Positions 26,259-35,258 of a stretch of 64,000 bases of DNA are shown piece by piece. The stretch's first letter is position 1. The number at the start of each line of letters is the position of its first letter. The position numbers and the translations under genes were made by a program. Source of the DNA: an uncultured Paracoccaceae bacterium (GTDB lineage: Bacteria > Pseudomonadota > Alphaproteobacteria > Rhodobacterales > Rhodobacteraceae); the NCBI GenBank assembly GCA_958439195.1, contig OY288166.1, forward strand, positions 124,001 to 188,000, in the 5' to 3' direction. The notes under the pieces are model-generated. The model saw only the letters and a list, made by a program, of their open reading frames with translations, did not search any database and was not told the DNA's origin.

Positions 26259-27494
26259 TCACTCCCCCGGCACAGGCCGCCCATGCGAAGGCCGCAACGT
26301 CCCCAACCGCGGATGCAACCGCCCCGCGATGGTGAACGCCCCCAACATCCCAGCCCCCGTCACCGCAAAGAACGCCGCCAACGGCGCCCCGAACGGCACC
26401 AGCACGATCCACGCCGCCGCCGGTGTCAGGATACCGCTCACATCCCGGAAGCTGCTGTAAACAGCCGACATTTCCGTCCGCTCCGACGGCTTCACCGCCA
26501 TCAGGAACGGCAGCCCGCCCACCACATCCAGCAGCACCAAAAAGATCGACGCCCCCATCATCGCCATCACCGCTACCCAAGGCAGCGGCGATAACATCGC
26601 GCTGGCCACAAAACACATCCCGCACAGCCCAAAGGCCACGCGCACCGTCCGCCGCACCGATGTGCGCCGCGCATAGCGCAGCATCAAGGGCGCGATGAAC
26701 AGCAGCGCATTCGAAATCGAAAGCGCGACACCGCCCACCTTGTCGCCCAACCCCGCTTCGATGCAAAAGATCGGCAGGTAAACCACATAGACCCACCACC
26801 CACAGGACCGCATCACCGCGAACATCCACCCGGCAATCAACCGGGGCTGGCGAAAGAACCGCCCCAGATAGGCCAAGGGGTTCAGCGCAGGGCCCTTCGC
26901 CCGCGCGATCTGCTTGCCGTTCCCCAACCGCAGGATCCAGAACACCACCAGCAGCACAACCGCGAATGTCCCGGCCAGCAGGAACGGCGCAGGCCCCCAC
27001 CAGTCATGCAGCGTCACCCCCAGCATCGGCCCGATGGCCCAAGGCCCGGCAGCATAAACCATCTGGGTGGACTGGCTTCGCCCAAGGTTGGTGCGGTCAA
27101 TGTAATCAAGCACATAGGCGTTAAAGCAAACGAATGTCGTCGCCGTCGCCGCGGCCAGACACATCAACGCCAGCGGCACTGTGACAGGCGTTCCAATCAC
27201 CGCCAGCGTCATGCCCACCAGATACATCAGGCAACCCGACGTATACATCCAGCGGCGGGGCAGGTGCCGGGTGAACCACGGCACCATCAACCCCCAGACC
27301 AGCGCCACGATCCCCGCCCAGAAATAGGCGCTCGACGTGGCCTCGGCGCTGCCCAGCGATGCATAAACCGTCAACGGCATGGCGGAAATCAGCGTGCCGC
27401 GCACGCTGGCCTCGATCCCGGCCAGCAAGGCAAAGTTCTGCACGCGCGGGGTCGGGCTATGCCGCAGGAAAAGGGGAAGGTATCGAGTGGCCAT
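26259..27494 (-). CDS. MFS transporter
   Basis: The 411-residue protein has twelve predicted spans in two halves. The short basic loop WFTRHLPRRWMYTSG after the second or third span corresponds to the MFS motif A region, and GRSQSTQMVYAAGPWAIGPMLG lies in the middle of the first half. The substrate is not recognisable. No Shine-Dalgarno sequence is visible ahead of the ATG; instead the perfect palindrome CACAAATTTGTG lies 7 bases upstream. It is convergent with mcd. Confidence 0.85.
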   Translation of the reverse strand: MATRYLPLFLRHSPTPRVQNFALLAGIEASVRGTLISAMPLTVYASLGSAEATSSAYFWAGIVALVWGLMVPWFTRHLPRRWMYTSGCLMYLVGMTLAVIGTPVTVPLALMCLAAATATTFVCFNAYVLDYIDRTNLGRSQSTQMVYAAGPWAIGPMLGVTLHDWWGPAPFLLAGTFAVVLLVVFWILRLGNGKQIARAKGPALNPLAYLGRFFRQPRLIAGWMFAVMRSCGWWVYVVYLPIFCIEAGLGDKVGGVALSISNALLFIAPLMLRYARRTSVRRTVRVAFGLCGMCFVASAMLSPLPWVAVMAMMGASIFLVLLDVVGGLPFLMAVKPSERTEMSAVYSSFRDVSGILTPAAAWIVLVPFGAPLAAFFAVTGAGMLGAFTIAGRLHPRLGTLRPSHGRPVPGE

Positions 27495-27501
27495 GATTTG
27501 T

Positions 27502-27513
27502 CACAAATTTGTG
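27502..27513. promoter_or_regulatory. Palindromic operator candidate upstream of the MFS gene
   Basis: The 12-base perfect palindrome CACAAATTTGTG ends 7 bases from the MFS start codon, in place of a ribosome site. This would suit a repressor or a leaderless promoter arrangement. Confidence 0.45.
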
Positions 27514-27580
27514 CAATCAGCGCACCGCCACCCCCCCGCCGTCTGCATCATGCGCGACAAAGGGGGTCGGGAACGAACCC

Positions 27581-29536
27581 TTAGCCCCGCAACTCCCCTG
27601 TCACATCCACTGGCCCGACCGACCCGCGCAAGATCGCACGATAGATGACCAGGCTTTCCGTCACCCGCATCACATAGGTCCGTGTCTCGGTAAAGGGGAT
27701 CATCTCCACCCAATCCACCACATCCACATTCGGATCACGCGGGTCGCCGAACAGGCCGATCCACCGCTTTGGACGCCCTGGCCCGGCATTGTATCCCGAT
27801 GCGATCAATGCCACCGAAGGCCCGAATTGTTCAACAAGTTGCGCCAGATAGCCGGTTCCGATCCGCACATTATACCCCGGCTCGTTCAGCTTGCCCGCGT
27901 CAAAGGTCAGCCCCACCCGTGGTGCCACCAGCTTGGCAGTCGATGGCAACACCTGCATCAACCCCCGCGCATCCGCCGCCGACCGCGCCGCCGGGTCAAA
28001 CTCTGACTCGCGCCGCGAAATGGCCAGGGCCAGCGCCCGGCTTACCGGCAAATCGGCCCCCGGCACAAAGGATGGCACCGGATAATAGGCGCGCGGCAGG
28101 ATCAAGCCCTTTTCCGCCGCCTGCTTTGCCACCACCAATGCGATATGCGGCTCGTCCATCTGCAAGGCCAGATCGGACAACTGGTCCAACTCTGCCCCGC
28201 TCAGGCTTTCGCCCAGATGCAGGAAGAACCGCTTGGCCTGCGCCCGCTGCCCGGCACGTGACAACAGCATCGCCGCCTCCAGCACGGATGACTTCGCAAA
28301 GCCCGCCCCCCGCCAATCCGCAGGCCGCGCATCGTTCAACAACGAAGGGTCCAGCGATTGGCCCAGCGCCTCGGCCGCCAATAACCCGTAATAGGCACTC
28401 TGGTGCTGTGCCGCCTGCTGCAATTCGGCCGTGCCACCCGCCTGATCCCCTGCCGCCAACAGCGCCCGCCCGGCCCAGTAATGCGCCCGGCTCACCGAAA
28501 TGGGCGTGGCCACGCCTTCGCGCAGATTGCGGAAATGGGTCAGCGCCGTGGTGGCATCGCCGAGTTTCCGCAGCGCGATGAACCCTGCCAGAAACTCCAG
28601 ATCGGCATAATCCCCGCCACTGGTGGTGAAATGATTGGCCGCCACACGATAGGCCGCCTGCGCCTTGCCCGCCCGCAACAAAGACCGCGCCAACGCCGCC
28701 CGCCGGTCAGCCCAGGCATCCGGATCACCTAGCGCCGCAGCACTTTTTGATTGCGCGATCACCAGTTCCGCCGCCTCATCATCGCGGTCACGGCGGAACC
28801 GCCAATCGAACCGTTCATAGACCAGCCCGGGATCGGCCTGCAAATCCGCTGGCACACGCTCGATCAGTGCATTCACCCCATCGGAATCCGCGCGCAGCGC
28901 CATCCGCGCCTGTGCCAGCGCCTGCCACCCCGGCCCAACACGCGGCAGCATCCGCTTGGCCTCGGCCGCCCGGTTCTGCCACAACAGCCGGTCCAGTCGC
29001 ACCTCATGCGCCAGCTTCAATGCGTCGCTATACATCCCCAGGATGGCCTGCTCTTCCGCAGCCGAAAACGCCAACTCCGTCCAGGCGCGAAACGCCTCGG
29101 CCTCGGCCTCCGCTGCACGCCCCTGCGCCCGCAGCGCCGCTATCAGGGCCAGCGACCCCTCTGCCGTTTCGGGCGCACGCCCGCCGAAATAGGCCACCAC
29201 CCGGCCCGGATCGGTGGACCGCGCAACCGCCTCCTCGCCTTTTTCCTTCAGCAGCGCCATGCCCGGCCAATCCGCCCGGCGCGCAATGAAATCCTCGTAA
29301 TCCCCCAGCCGCCCGTCCCCGGCGCGCAACCGCTGCCAGGTGATGATGTCGGCACCGACCTGCCCGGCAGCCTGCGCCGCAGCACTTGCCCCGGCCCAAT
29401 CCCCGGCCGATGCCCGGTCCAGCGCCGCACGCAGCGCGCTTGCGCCATCGGCCAGCGCCGCCGTGCTGCCCATCATCAGAAATGCCGAAATAAGCCACCC
29501 AAGGCGGCGCGCGCTTGCCATCATCTGCCCGATCAT
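27581..29536 (-). CDS. Soluble lytic murein transglycosylase (Slt70-like)
   Basis: From the ATG at 29536 the product has 651 residues: a signal peptide (SARRLGWLISAFLMMGSTAALADG), a long alpha-superhelical U domain of TPR-like pairs, and a C-terminal lysozyme-like domain. The catalytic Glu is in SRRESEFDPAARSAADARGLMQ, followed by GYLAQLVEQFG and IASGYNAGPGRPKRW. It cleaves peptidoglycan with formation of 1,6-anhydromuramic ends in the periplasm. A second start (MMASARR) 12 bases later is equally possible. It is divergent from dapA. Confidence 0.93.
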   Translation of the reverse strand: MIGQMMASARRLGWLISAFLMMGSTAALADGASALRAALDRASAGDWAGASAAAQAAGQVGADIITWQRLRAGDGRLGDYEDFIARRADWPGMALLKEKGEEAVARSTDPGRVVAYFGGRAPETAEGSLALIAALRAQGRAAEAEAEAFRAWTELAFSAAEEQAILGMYSDALKLAHEVRLDRLLWQNRAAEAKRMLPRVGPGWQALAQARMALRADSDGVNALIERVPADLQADPGLVYERFDWRFRRDRDDEAAELVIAQSKSAAALGDPDAWADRRAALARSLLRAGKAQAAYRVAANHFTTSGGDYADLEFLAGFIALRKLGDATTALTHFRNLREGVATPISVSRAHYWAGRALLAAGDQAGGTAELQQAAQHQSAYYGLLAAEALGQSLDPSLLNDARPADWRGAGFAKSSVLEAAMLLSRAGQRAQAKRFFLHLGESLSGAELDQLSDLALQMDEPHIALVVAKQAAEKGLILPRAYYPVPSFVPGADLPVSRALALAISRRESEFDPAARSAADARGLMQVLPSTAKLVAPRVGLTFDAGKLNEPGYNVRIGTGYLAQLVEQFGPSVALIASGYNAGPGRPKRWIGLFGDPRDPNVDVVDWVEMIPFTETRTYVMRVTESLVIYRAILRGSVGPVDVTGELRG

Positions 29537-29717
29537 CGTTGTTGACTGCTCGTGATCCTTACGTCGGAGTCTGCCGCACAAGGGCCAAGGTCGCAACCCA
29601 CAACCACGTCAACCCCGGCCCCGCTTGGCAAGGCTTTGCCACCCCGCTAGGAAGGGCGCGGTTGACACGGGCGACTCAGGCCGCAAGACCGACGCCAAAA
29701 CACAGGAGATGCGTGCC

Positions 29718-30590
29718 ATGATCAAAGGGTCCATTCCCGCCCTGGTAACGCCGTTCAAGAACGGCGCTGTCGATCTGGATACGCTTAAGAAACTTGTCGA
29801 CTGGCAGATCGACCAAGGTTCCACCGGCCTTGTCCCCGTCGGCACCACCGGCGAAAGCCCCACCCTGTCACATGAGGAACACGAGGCCGTGGTCGAGGCG
29901 GTGGTGAAATTCGCCGCAGGCCGCGCGCCCGTTATTGCCGGTGCCGGGTCTAACAACACCGTCGAAGGCATCCGCCTGATCCAGCATGCCGAACGTGTGG
30001 GGGCAGATGCGGCGCTGGTGGTGACGCCCTATTACAACAAGCCCACACAAGCGGGCCTGATCGCCCATTACACGGCGCTGCACGATTGCTGCACGCTGCC
30101 GATCATCATCTACAACATCCCCGGCCGGTCGGTGGTGGACATGCAGCCCGAAACCATGGGCCAGCTTGCAAAACTTCCCCGCATTGTCGGCGTCAAGGAC
30201 GCGACGGGAAAGATCGAACGCGTGTCGATGCAACGCGCCTCGTGCGGGCCGGATTTCATCCAGCTTTCGGGTGAGGATGCCACCGCCCTCGGCTTCAATG
30301 CGCATGGCGGAACGGGCTGCATCTCTGTCACTGCCAATGTCGCCCCCAAACTCTGTGCCGAATTTCAGGCGGCAACGCTGGCGGGCGACTATCGCAAGGC
30401 GCTGGAATACCAGGATCGTCTGATGCCCCTGCACGAGGCGATCTTCATCGAGCCCGGCCTTGCGGGGGCGAAATACGGTCTTTCTCTGCTTGGTATGTGC
30501 AGCGAAGAGGTCCGGCTTCCCCTTGTGGGCCTGACGGATGGCACCAAGGCGCGTATCCGGGCGGCGATGGAACACGCAGGCATCCTGTGA
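29718..30590 (+). CDS. dapA: 4-hydroxy-tetrahydrodipicolinate synthase
   Basis: The 290-residue TIM-barrel aldolase begins MIKGSIPALVTPFKNG at the ATG 9 bases after AGGAG; an earlier ATG at 29709 is too close. It has the TTGESPTLSHEEH motif, the Tyr of IIIYNIPGR and the Schiff-base Lys in VGVKDATGKIERV. It condenses pyruvate with aspartate semialdehyde, the first step toward diaminopimelate and lysine. dapD and dapE are at 51.8-55.5 kb. The stop overlaps the GTG of the next gene. Confidence 0.97.
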   Translation: MIKGSIPALVTPFKNGAVDLDTLKKLVDWQIDQGSTGLVPVGTTGESPTLSHEEHEAVVEAVVKFAAGRAPVIAGAGSNNTVEGIRLIQHAERVGADAALVVTPYYNKPTQAGLIAHYTALHDCCTLPIIIYNIPGRSVVDMQPETMGQLAKLPRIVGVKDATGKIERVSMQRASCGPDFIQLSGEDATALGFNAHGGTGCISVTANVAPKLCAEFQAATLAGDYRKALEYQDRLMPLHEAIFIEPGLAGAKYGLSLLGMCSEEVRLPLVGLTDGTKARIRAAMEHAGIL

Positions 30591-31471
30591 CGGCGACCAA
30601 TCCGCGCAACAACCTGCGCGGGGCGCTTTGGATGGTGGCAGCAATGGCGGGTTTCGCCATCGAAGACATGTTCCTCAAGGCCGTCACCCGCAATATTCCG
30701 GTTGGTCAGGCGTTATTGACCTTTGGCCTGATCGGAACGTTGTTCTTTTCCGTGCTGGCCCGGACCAAGGGCGAACCGATCCTGCATCCGGCAATGCTGT
30801 CGCGCGCCCTTGTCCTTCGGTCAGGGTTCGAGGTGATGGGACGGCTGTTCTATTCCCTCGCCATTGCCCTGACGCCGCTGTCGACGGCCTCGGCCATCCT
30901 GCAAGCCACGCCCCTTGTCGTGGTTGCAGGTGCCGCCCTGCTGTTTGGTGAAACGGTCGGCTGGCGGCGCTGGACGGCCATTCTCGTGGGCTTTGCCGGT
31001 GTGCTGATCATCCTGCGGCCGGGGCTGGACGGCTTTACCCCCGTGTCGCTGATCACTGTGCTGGGCCTCGTCGGCTTTGCAGGGCGCGATCTTGCCACCC
31101 GTGCGGCACCCCTGACCCTATCCAACCGTCAGCTTGGCATCATCGGAATGGCCATGCTCGCGCTCGCCGGGGCGGCGATCCTTGGCTATACGGGCGGTGC
31201 GAAAATCCCGGATGGCCCTACACTTGCCCTTCTGGCGGGGATGACCAGTTTTGGCATCTTTGGCTACAACGCCCTGACAATCGCCATGCGCACAGGCGAA
31301 GTCGCGGCCGTCACCCCGTTCCGCTATACCCGCCTTGTGTTTGCCATGCTTCTGGGCATCCTTGTGTTCAACGAAAACCCAGACGCCTTGACGCTGATCG
31401 GCTCTGCCCTTGTCGTCGGCTCTGGCCTTTATACCCTTGCCCGCAGCCGCGCCCGCAGGCAAACCACCTGA
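30587..31471 (+). CDS. EamA/DMT-family transporter
   Basis: The 294-residue protein has about ten spans arranged as two EamA repeats. The GTG start at 30587 overlaps the dapA stop (GTGA), indicating translational coupling. The first repeat has AMAGFAIEDMFLKA and ALTPLSTASAILQATPLVVVAGAALLFGE, the second AVTPFRYTRLVFAMLLGILVF. DMT transporters export metabolites such as amino acids. Coupling to dapA makes a lysine-pathway metabolite conceivable, but that is only inference. Confidence 0.88.
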   Translation: MTATNPRNNLRGALWMVAAMAGFAIEDMFLKAVTRNIPVGQALLTFGLIGTLFFSVLARTKGEPILHPAMLSRALVLRSGFEVMGRLFYSLAIALTPLSTASAILQATPLVVVAGAALLFGETVGWRRWTAILVGFAGVLIILRPGLDGFTPVSLITVLGLVGFAGRDLATRAAPLTLSNRQLGIIGMAMLALAGAAILGYTGGAKIPDGPTLALLAGMTSFGIFGYNALTIAMRTGEVAAVTPFRYTRLVFAMLLGILVFNENPDALTLIGSALVVGSGLYTLARSRARRQTT

Positions 31472-31519
31472 CGGCCCCTTCTGGACAGTGCGGGTTGCAT
31501 CGCCTATCTCCGTCCGATC

Positions 31520-31999
31520 ATGATCACCAAGTCCGATCCCAATTCCAAGCTGATCGCTGAAAACCGCCGTGCGCGTTTCGATTACCATATCGAAAGCGAC
31601 CTGGAGGCCGGCATCATGCTGTTGGGGTCCGAGGTGAAAAGCCTGCGCCAGGGCGGATCGAACATCGCCGAAAGCTATGCCTCGGTCGAAGGTGGCGAGT
31701 TGTGGCTGATCAACGGCTATATCGCCCCTTACCTTCAGGCCAAGACCTGGGGGCATGAGGAACGCCGTCGCCGCAAGCTGTTGGTCAGCAAGAAAGAATT
31801 GTCGCGCCTTTGGAACGCGACCGCGCGCGAAGGCATGACCATCGTGCCGATCAAGATGTATTTCAACGATCGCGGCATGGTGAAGCTGAAGCTGGGCATC
31901 GCCAAGGGCAAGAAGCTGTCAGACAAGCGCGAAACCAGCGCCAAGCGGGATTGGGACCGTGAAAAGGCCCGCCTGTTGAAAATGTCCAAGCGCGACTGA
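31520..31999 (+). CDS. smpB: SsrA-binding protein SmpB
   Basis: The 159-residue protein has the OB-fold SmpB sequence: AENRRARFDYHIESDLEAGIMLLGSEVKSLR, NIAESYASVEGGELWLINGYIAPY and the RRRRKLLVSKKELSRL region. A basic tail follows, with GKKLSDKRETSAKRDWDREKARLLK. It binds tmRNA and brings it to stalled ribosomes. The dapA-smpB neighbourhood is common in alphaproteobacteria. No tmRNA gene is in the window. Confidence 0.98.
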   Translation: MITKSDPNSKLIAENRRARFDYHIESDLEAGIMLLGSEVKSLRQGGSNIAESYASVEGGELWLINGYIAPYLQAKTWGHEERRRRKLLVSKKELSRLWNATAREGMTIVPIKMYFNDRGMVKLKLGIAKGKKLSDKRETSAKRDWDREKARLLKMSKRD

Positions 32000-32056
32000 C
32001 CGCTCACTTGCGGTTAGGTTGAGGCCGATGCCCCGCTACAACCCAAAATTATTGCT

Positions 32057-32070
32057 AAAATTGCAATTTT
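32057..32070. repeat. 14-bp perfect AT-rich palindrome
   Basis: AAAATTGCAATTTT sits in a short AT-rich stretch (about 32040-32095) 98 bases before the glycine-rich peptide gene. It may be an operator for that gene or the end of the smpB transcript. Confidence 0.45.
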
Positions 32071-32167
32071 CGGACATGTTACCTTATCCGATCTGCACCA
32101 CTGATGGCGCAGACGGTCAGAACCGGGGCAAACCCGGCCGGGAACCGAACGCTTTGGAGGGTATGGT

Positions 32168-32455
32168 ATGGAACTCATTATCCAGTTGCTGGCAGGTGCT
32201 GTTGGCGGCACAGCGGCAGGGAAAGTCTTGCAACAATACAGTCTTGGCACGGCAGGCAATGCCATCGCCGGGATCGTAGGCGGTGGCATTGGTGGCCAGA
32301 TCCTTGGGATGCTGGGCGCGGGCGGTGCGGCGGGGGCCGCGGGTGGCATGGATATTGGCGCCATCGTCTCGCAGCTTGCCGGGGGTGGGGTTGGTGGCGC
32401 CGTGCTGATGGTGATCGTGGGCGTCATCAAGCAGATGGTCGCCAAAAAGGCCTGA
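32168..32455 (+). CDS. Glycine-rich hydrophobic small protein
   Basis: The 95-residue product (ribosome site GGAGGGTATGGT) is dominated by Gly and Ala. GxxxG-type glycine-zipper repeats lie between residues 8 and 78 (for example GGGIGGQILGMLGAGG) and a hydrophobic segment ending VGVIKQMVAKKA. Such sequences insert into membranes or oligomerise. Similar conserved peptides occur in Rhodobacterales, sometimes mislabelled as DNA methyltransferase. No enzyme motif is present. Function unknown. Confidence 0.7.
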   Translation: MELIIQLLAGAVGGTAAGKVLQQYSLGTAGNAIAGIVGGGIGGQILGMLGAGGAAGAAGGMDIGAIVSQLAGGGVGGAVLMVIVGVIKQMVAKKA

Positions 32456-32525
32456 TGATCGACCCGAACGAATACGGTGGCGCGGCCCAGGCCGCGCCAC
32501 GACCATATTTGCGAACCTTTAAAAA

Positions 32526-32543
32526 CAAGGCCATTTTGCCTTG
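32526..32543 (+). terminator. Small hairpin before sseA
   Basis: CAAGGC and GCCTTG pair around CATTTT in the gap between the glycine-rich gene and sseA. The T run is in the loop, so termination is doubtful. Confidence 0.3.
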
Positions 32544-32602
32544 CTCCCTTGCGTGAGACCTGCCACCCGATTAAGTGGCACCAACGCCAAAGGGAGGCCC
32601 AG

Positions 32603-33472
32603 ATGACCCCGACCAACGATCCCAGAACGCTCGTCTCGACCGACTGGCTGGCCGCCCATCTGAAGGATCCCGATCTGCGCGTCCTCGATGCTTCGTGGTA
32701 CATGCCCGATGCTGGCCGTGATGCGCGCGCGGAATACGCCGCCGCCCACATCCCCGGTGCGCGTTTCTTTGACATCGACGAAATCTCTGACCAGCGGTCA
32801 TCCCTGCCCCACATGGCCCCGTCCACCGAAAAATTCATGTCGCGCATGCGGGCGATGGGTGTGGGCGATGGCCATCAGGTCGTCGTCTATGATGGCAGCG
32901 GGCTGTTTTCCGCAGCCCGCGTCTGGTGGACCTTTCGCCTGATGGGCAAGATGGATGTCGCGGTGCTGGATGGCGGCTTTCCCAAATGGCGGGCAGAGGG
33001 GCACGAAGTTGAAGACCTGCCCCCCGTTGTCAAAGACCGCCACATGACCGTTTCTCGCCAGAACCAGTTGGTCAAGGACGTCACGCAGGTCGCCCATGCC
33101 TCCAAACTGCGCGAGGCGGAAATCATTGATGCCCGCTCTGCCCCCCGCTTCAAGGGCGAGGTTGCGGAACCCCGGCCCGGCCTGCGGTCAGGCCATATAC
33201 CGGGATCATACAATGTGCCCTTCGGCACCCTTCTGGCAGCAGATGGCACGATGAAGCCCGTGGCAGAACTGCGCGCGACGTTCGAGGCCGCCGGCGTTGA
33301 CCTGTCCAAACCCGCAATAACCTCGTGCGGATCCGGCATTACCGCCGCGGTGTTGTCGCTGGCGCTGGAGCGGATCGGCCACCGCAATCATGCACTTTAT
33401 GATGGGTCTTGGGCCGAATGGGGCATGTATGACGATCTGCCCGTGCAAACCGGACCGAGCGAAAAGGGATAA
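32603..33472 (+). CDS. sseA: 3-mercaptopyruvate sulfurtransferase
   Basis: A 289-residue double-rhodanese protein, started at the ATG 8 bases after GGGAGG. The N-terminal inactive rhodanese domain contains LRVLDASWYMPDAGRDA. The C-terminal active domain holds Cys242 in SCGSGIT, the 3-mercaptopyruvate type loop (CG[ST]GVT), rather than the CRKGVT of thiosulfate rhodaneses. It transfers sulfur from mercaptopyruvate to thiols or cyanide. It ends three bases before the aminotransferase ATG, and the pair is a plausible unit because transamination of cysteine makes mercaptopyruvate. Confidence 0.93.
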   Translation: MTPTNDPRTLVSTDWLAAHLKDPDLRVLDASWYMPDAGRDARAEYAAAHIPGARFFDIDEISDQRSSLPHMAPSTEKFMSRMRAMGVGDGHQVVVYDGSGLFSAARVWWTFRLMGKMDVAVLDGGFPKWRAEGHEVEDLPPVVKDRHMTVSRQNQLVKDVTQVAHASKLREAEIIDARSAPRFKGEVAEPRPGLRSGHIPGSYNVPFGTLLAADGTMKPVAELRATFEAAGVDLSKPAITSCGSGITAAVLSLALERIGHRNHALYDGSWAEWGMYDDLPVQTGPSEKG

Positions 33473-33475
33473 GAC

Positions 33476-34657
33476 ATGTTCGACCAGTTGAAGGCCCAAC
33501 CGCAGGACAAGATCCTGCAACTGATCGCGCTGTATCGTGACGATCCGCGCGAAACCAAGATCGACCTTGGCGTCGGCGTCTACAAGGATGCCACCGGCCT
33601 GACCCCGGTCATGCGTGCCGTCAAGGCGGCCGAGAAGAAGCTGTGGGAAACGGAAACCACGAAAACCTATACCGGCCTTGCGGGCGAACCCGCCTACAAC
33701 GCCGCGCTGTCGGGCATGATCCTTGGCACGGCAGTCCCGATGGACCGCGTCGCCTCTGTTGCCACGCCGGGTGGCACTGGGGCAATCCGGCAGGCGCTGG
33801 AACTGATCCGGCTTGCAGCGCCTGATGCCACCGTGTGGATTTCCAACCCGACCTGGCCGAACCATCCATCGATCATCAAATACCTTGGCATGAAGCTGGC
33901 CGAATACCGCTATTTCGATGCTGACACTCGAGGCATAGATTTTGCGGGCCTTATGGCCGATCTCGCCACTGTCAAATCGGGCGATGTCGTCTTGCTGCAT
34001 GGCTGCTGCCACAACCCCACCGGGGCAAACCTTGATGCGGGCCAGTGGGATCAGGTGATTGACCTGCTCGCCCGGAATGGCGCCATTCCCTTCGTTGACC
34101 TTGCCTATCAGGGCTTTGGCGACGGGCTGGAAGAGGATGCAGCCGCCACACGCAAGATCGCCGCCCGCTTTCCAGAGGTGCTGATCGCCGCCTCCTGCTC
34201 CAAGAACTTTGGCATCTACCGCGAACGCACGGGCATTCTTATCGGCATCGGCCCCGAAGGCGGCAAGGGGGTGCTTCAAGGCAATCTCAACTTCCTCAAC
34301 CGCCAGAACTACAGCTTTCCGCCAGATCATGGGGCACGTCTGGTGACGATGATTCTGGAAGACGCAACCCTGCGTGCCGACTGGATGGCCGAACTGGAAG
34401 AGGTGCGCCTCAACATGCTTGGCCTTCGCCAGTCGCTTGCCGATGAACTGCGACGCGCCACAAACTCTGACCGTTTCGATTTCGTGGCCACCCATCGCGG
34501 CATGTTCTCGCGCCTTGGCCTGACCGAGGATCAGGTGATCCGCCTGCGCGATGAACACGGCATCTATATGGTCGGCGACAGTCGCATCAATATTGCGGGT
34601 CTCAACGCCCGCACGGTCCCCATTCTGGCGGCTGCCATCGCGCAGGTCGCGGGCTGA
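33476..34657 (+). CDS. Aromatic amino acid aminotransferase (class I, AspC/TyrB type)
   Basis: The 393-residue PLP enzyme of the I-alpha group has LGVGVYKDATGLTPVMRAVK, the NPTWPNH segment, HGCCHNPTGANLD, FVDLAYQGFGDG, Lys243 in SCSKNFGIYRERTG and the C-terminal RGMFSRLGLT and DSRINIAGLN segments. It transaminates aspartate and/or aromatic amino acids with 2-oxoglutarate. Which substrate dominates cannot be told. In its context after sseA it could also feed cysteine to mercaptopyruvate. Confidence 0.92.
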   Translation: MFDQLKAQPQDKILQLIALYRDDPRETKIDLGVGVYKDATGLTPVMRAVKAAEKKLWETETTKTYTGLAGEPAYNAALSGMILGTAVPMDRVASVATPGGTGAIRQALELIRLAAPDATVWISNPTWPNHPSIIKYLGMKLAEYRYFDADTRGIDFAGLMADLATVKSGDVVLLHGCCHNPTGANLDAGQWDQVIDLLARNGAIPFVDLAYQGFGDGLEEDAAATRKIAARFPEVLIAASCSKNFGIYRERTGILIGIGPEGGKGVLQGNLNFLNRQNYSFPPDHGARLVTMILEDATLRADWMAELEEVRLNMLGLRQSLADELRRATNSDRFDFVATHRGMFSRLGLTEDQVIRLRDEHGIYMVGDSRINIAGLNARTVPILAAAIAQVAG

Positions 34658-34689
34658 AGGCTTCGGTAACTGCGAATCGTTAACGTGGC

Positions 34690-34714
34690 GTGGCAGGTCG
34701 TGTTAGCCTGCCAC
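34690..34714 (+). terminator. Hairpin after the aminotransferase gene
   Basis: GTGGCAGG and CCTGCCAC pair across a 9-base loop, 33 bases past the stop. There is no T run after it, so it may be a stabilising or Rho-associated hairpin. Confidence 0.5.
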
Positions 34715-34835
34715 ATGCAGCCACTGCCTTGACTGCGCGTATTGCCGGTTCCGGCGCAGCCTTGGGGTGCGCTGCCTGCGATTGAAAAGGCAGTAACCAG
34801 ACAGCGTTCCCTCCATAACCAGAGGGATCAGATCC

Positions 34836-35168
34836 ATGCCGTTCTATCTCTATCAGCTGTCCTACACACCCGAAGCCGTCAAGGCACTCGTCTCCACACC
34901 GTCCGACCGCGAAGCTGCCGCACGACATTTGATCGAGGCGCTGGGTGGCAAGCTGCATCACCTGTTCTTTGCATTCGGCCAGCATGACGTGATCTGCCTG
35001 ATCGAAGGCCCTGACGACCAGATGATGGCTGCTGGGGCGCTTGCGGTGGCGGCGTCCGGCACCGTCTCGTCATCCTCGACGGTCAAGCTGATGACGGCGG
35101 CCGAAGCGATGGGCGCAATGCGGACCGCGGGAAAGGCGATCGGCAGCTACAAGCCACCCATGCGTTGA
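34836..35168 (+). CDS. GYD-domain protein
   Basis: The 110-residue protein is a single small alpha/beta domain: MPFYLYQLSYTPEAVKALV, then the GKLHHLFFAFGQHDVICLIEGPDDQ segment typical of GYD proteins (here GQHD replaces GxYD). The rest has GTVSSSSTVKLMTAAEAM. The family is dimeric and ferredoxin-like; its function is unknown. It stands alone between hairpins, with GAGGG near the start codon inside a small stem. Confidence 0.8.
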   Translation: MPFYLYQLSYTPEAVKALVSTPSDREAAARHLIEALGGKLHHLFFAFGQHDVICLIEGPDDQMMAAGALAVAASGTVSSSSTVKLMTAAEAMGAMRTAGKAIGSYKPPMR

Positions 35169-35175
35169 ATTGAAA

Positions 35176-35207
35176 AAGGCCCGCGGGGGGAGGATCCCGC
35201 GGGCCTT
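35176..35207. terminator. Terminator between the GYD gene and amtB
   Basis: AAGGCCCGCGGG and CCCGCGGGCCTT pair perfectly with A/T edges. It lies between convergent gene ends and can work both ways. Confidence 0.85.
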
Positions 35208-35258
35208 GCAGTTTGGTAACGGACGGGGAGGAGATCGCCCGCCACCATTGGTTCCGAC

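Noticed and set aside
33206..34558. 450-codon open frame antisense to the aminotransferase and sseA
   Set aside because: Both plus-strand genes have complete family motifs; this frame has none.
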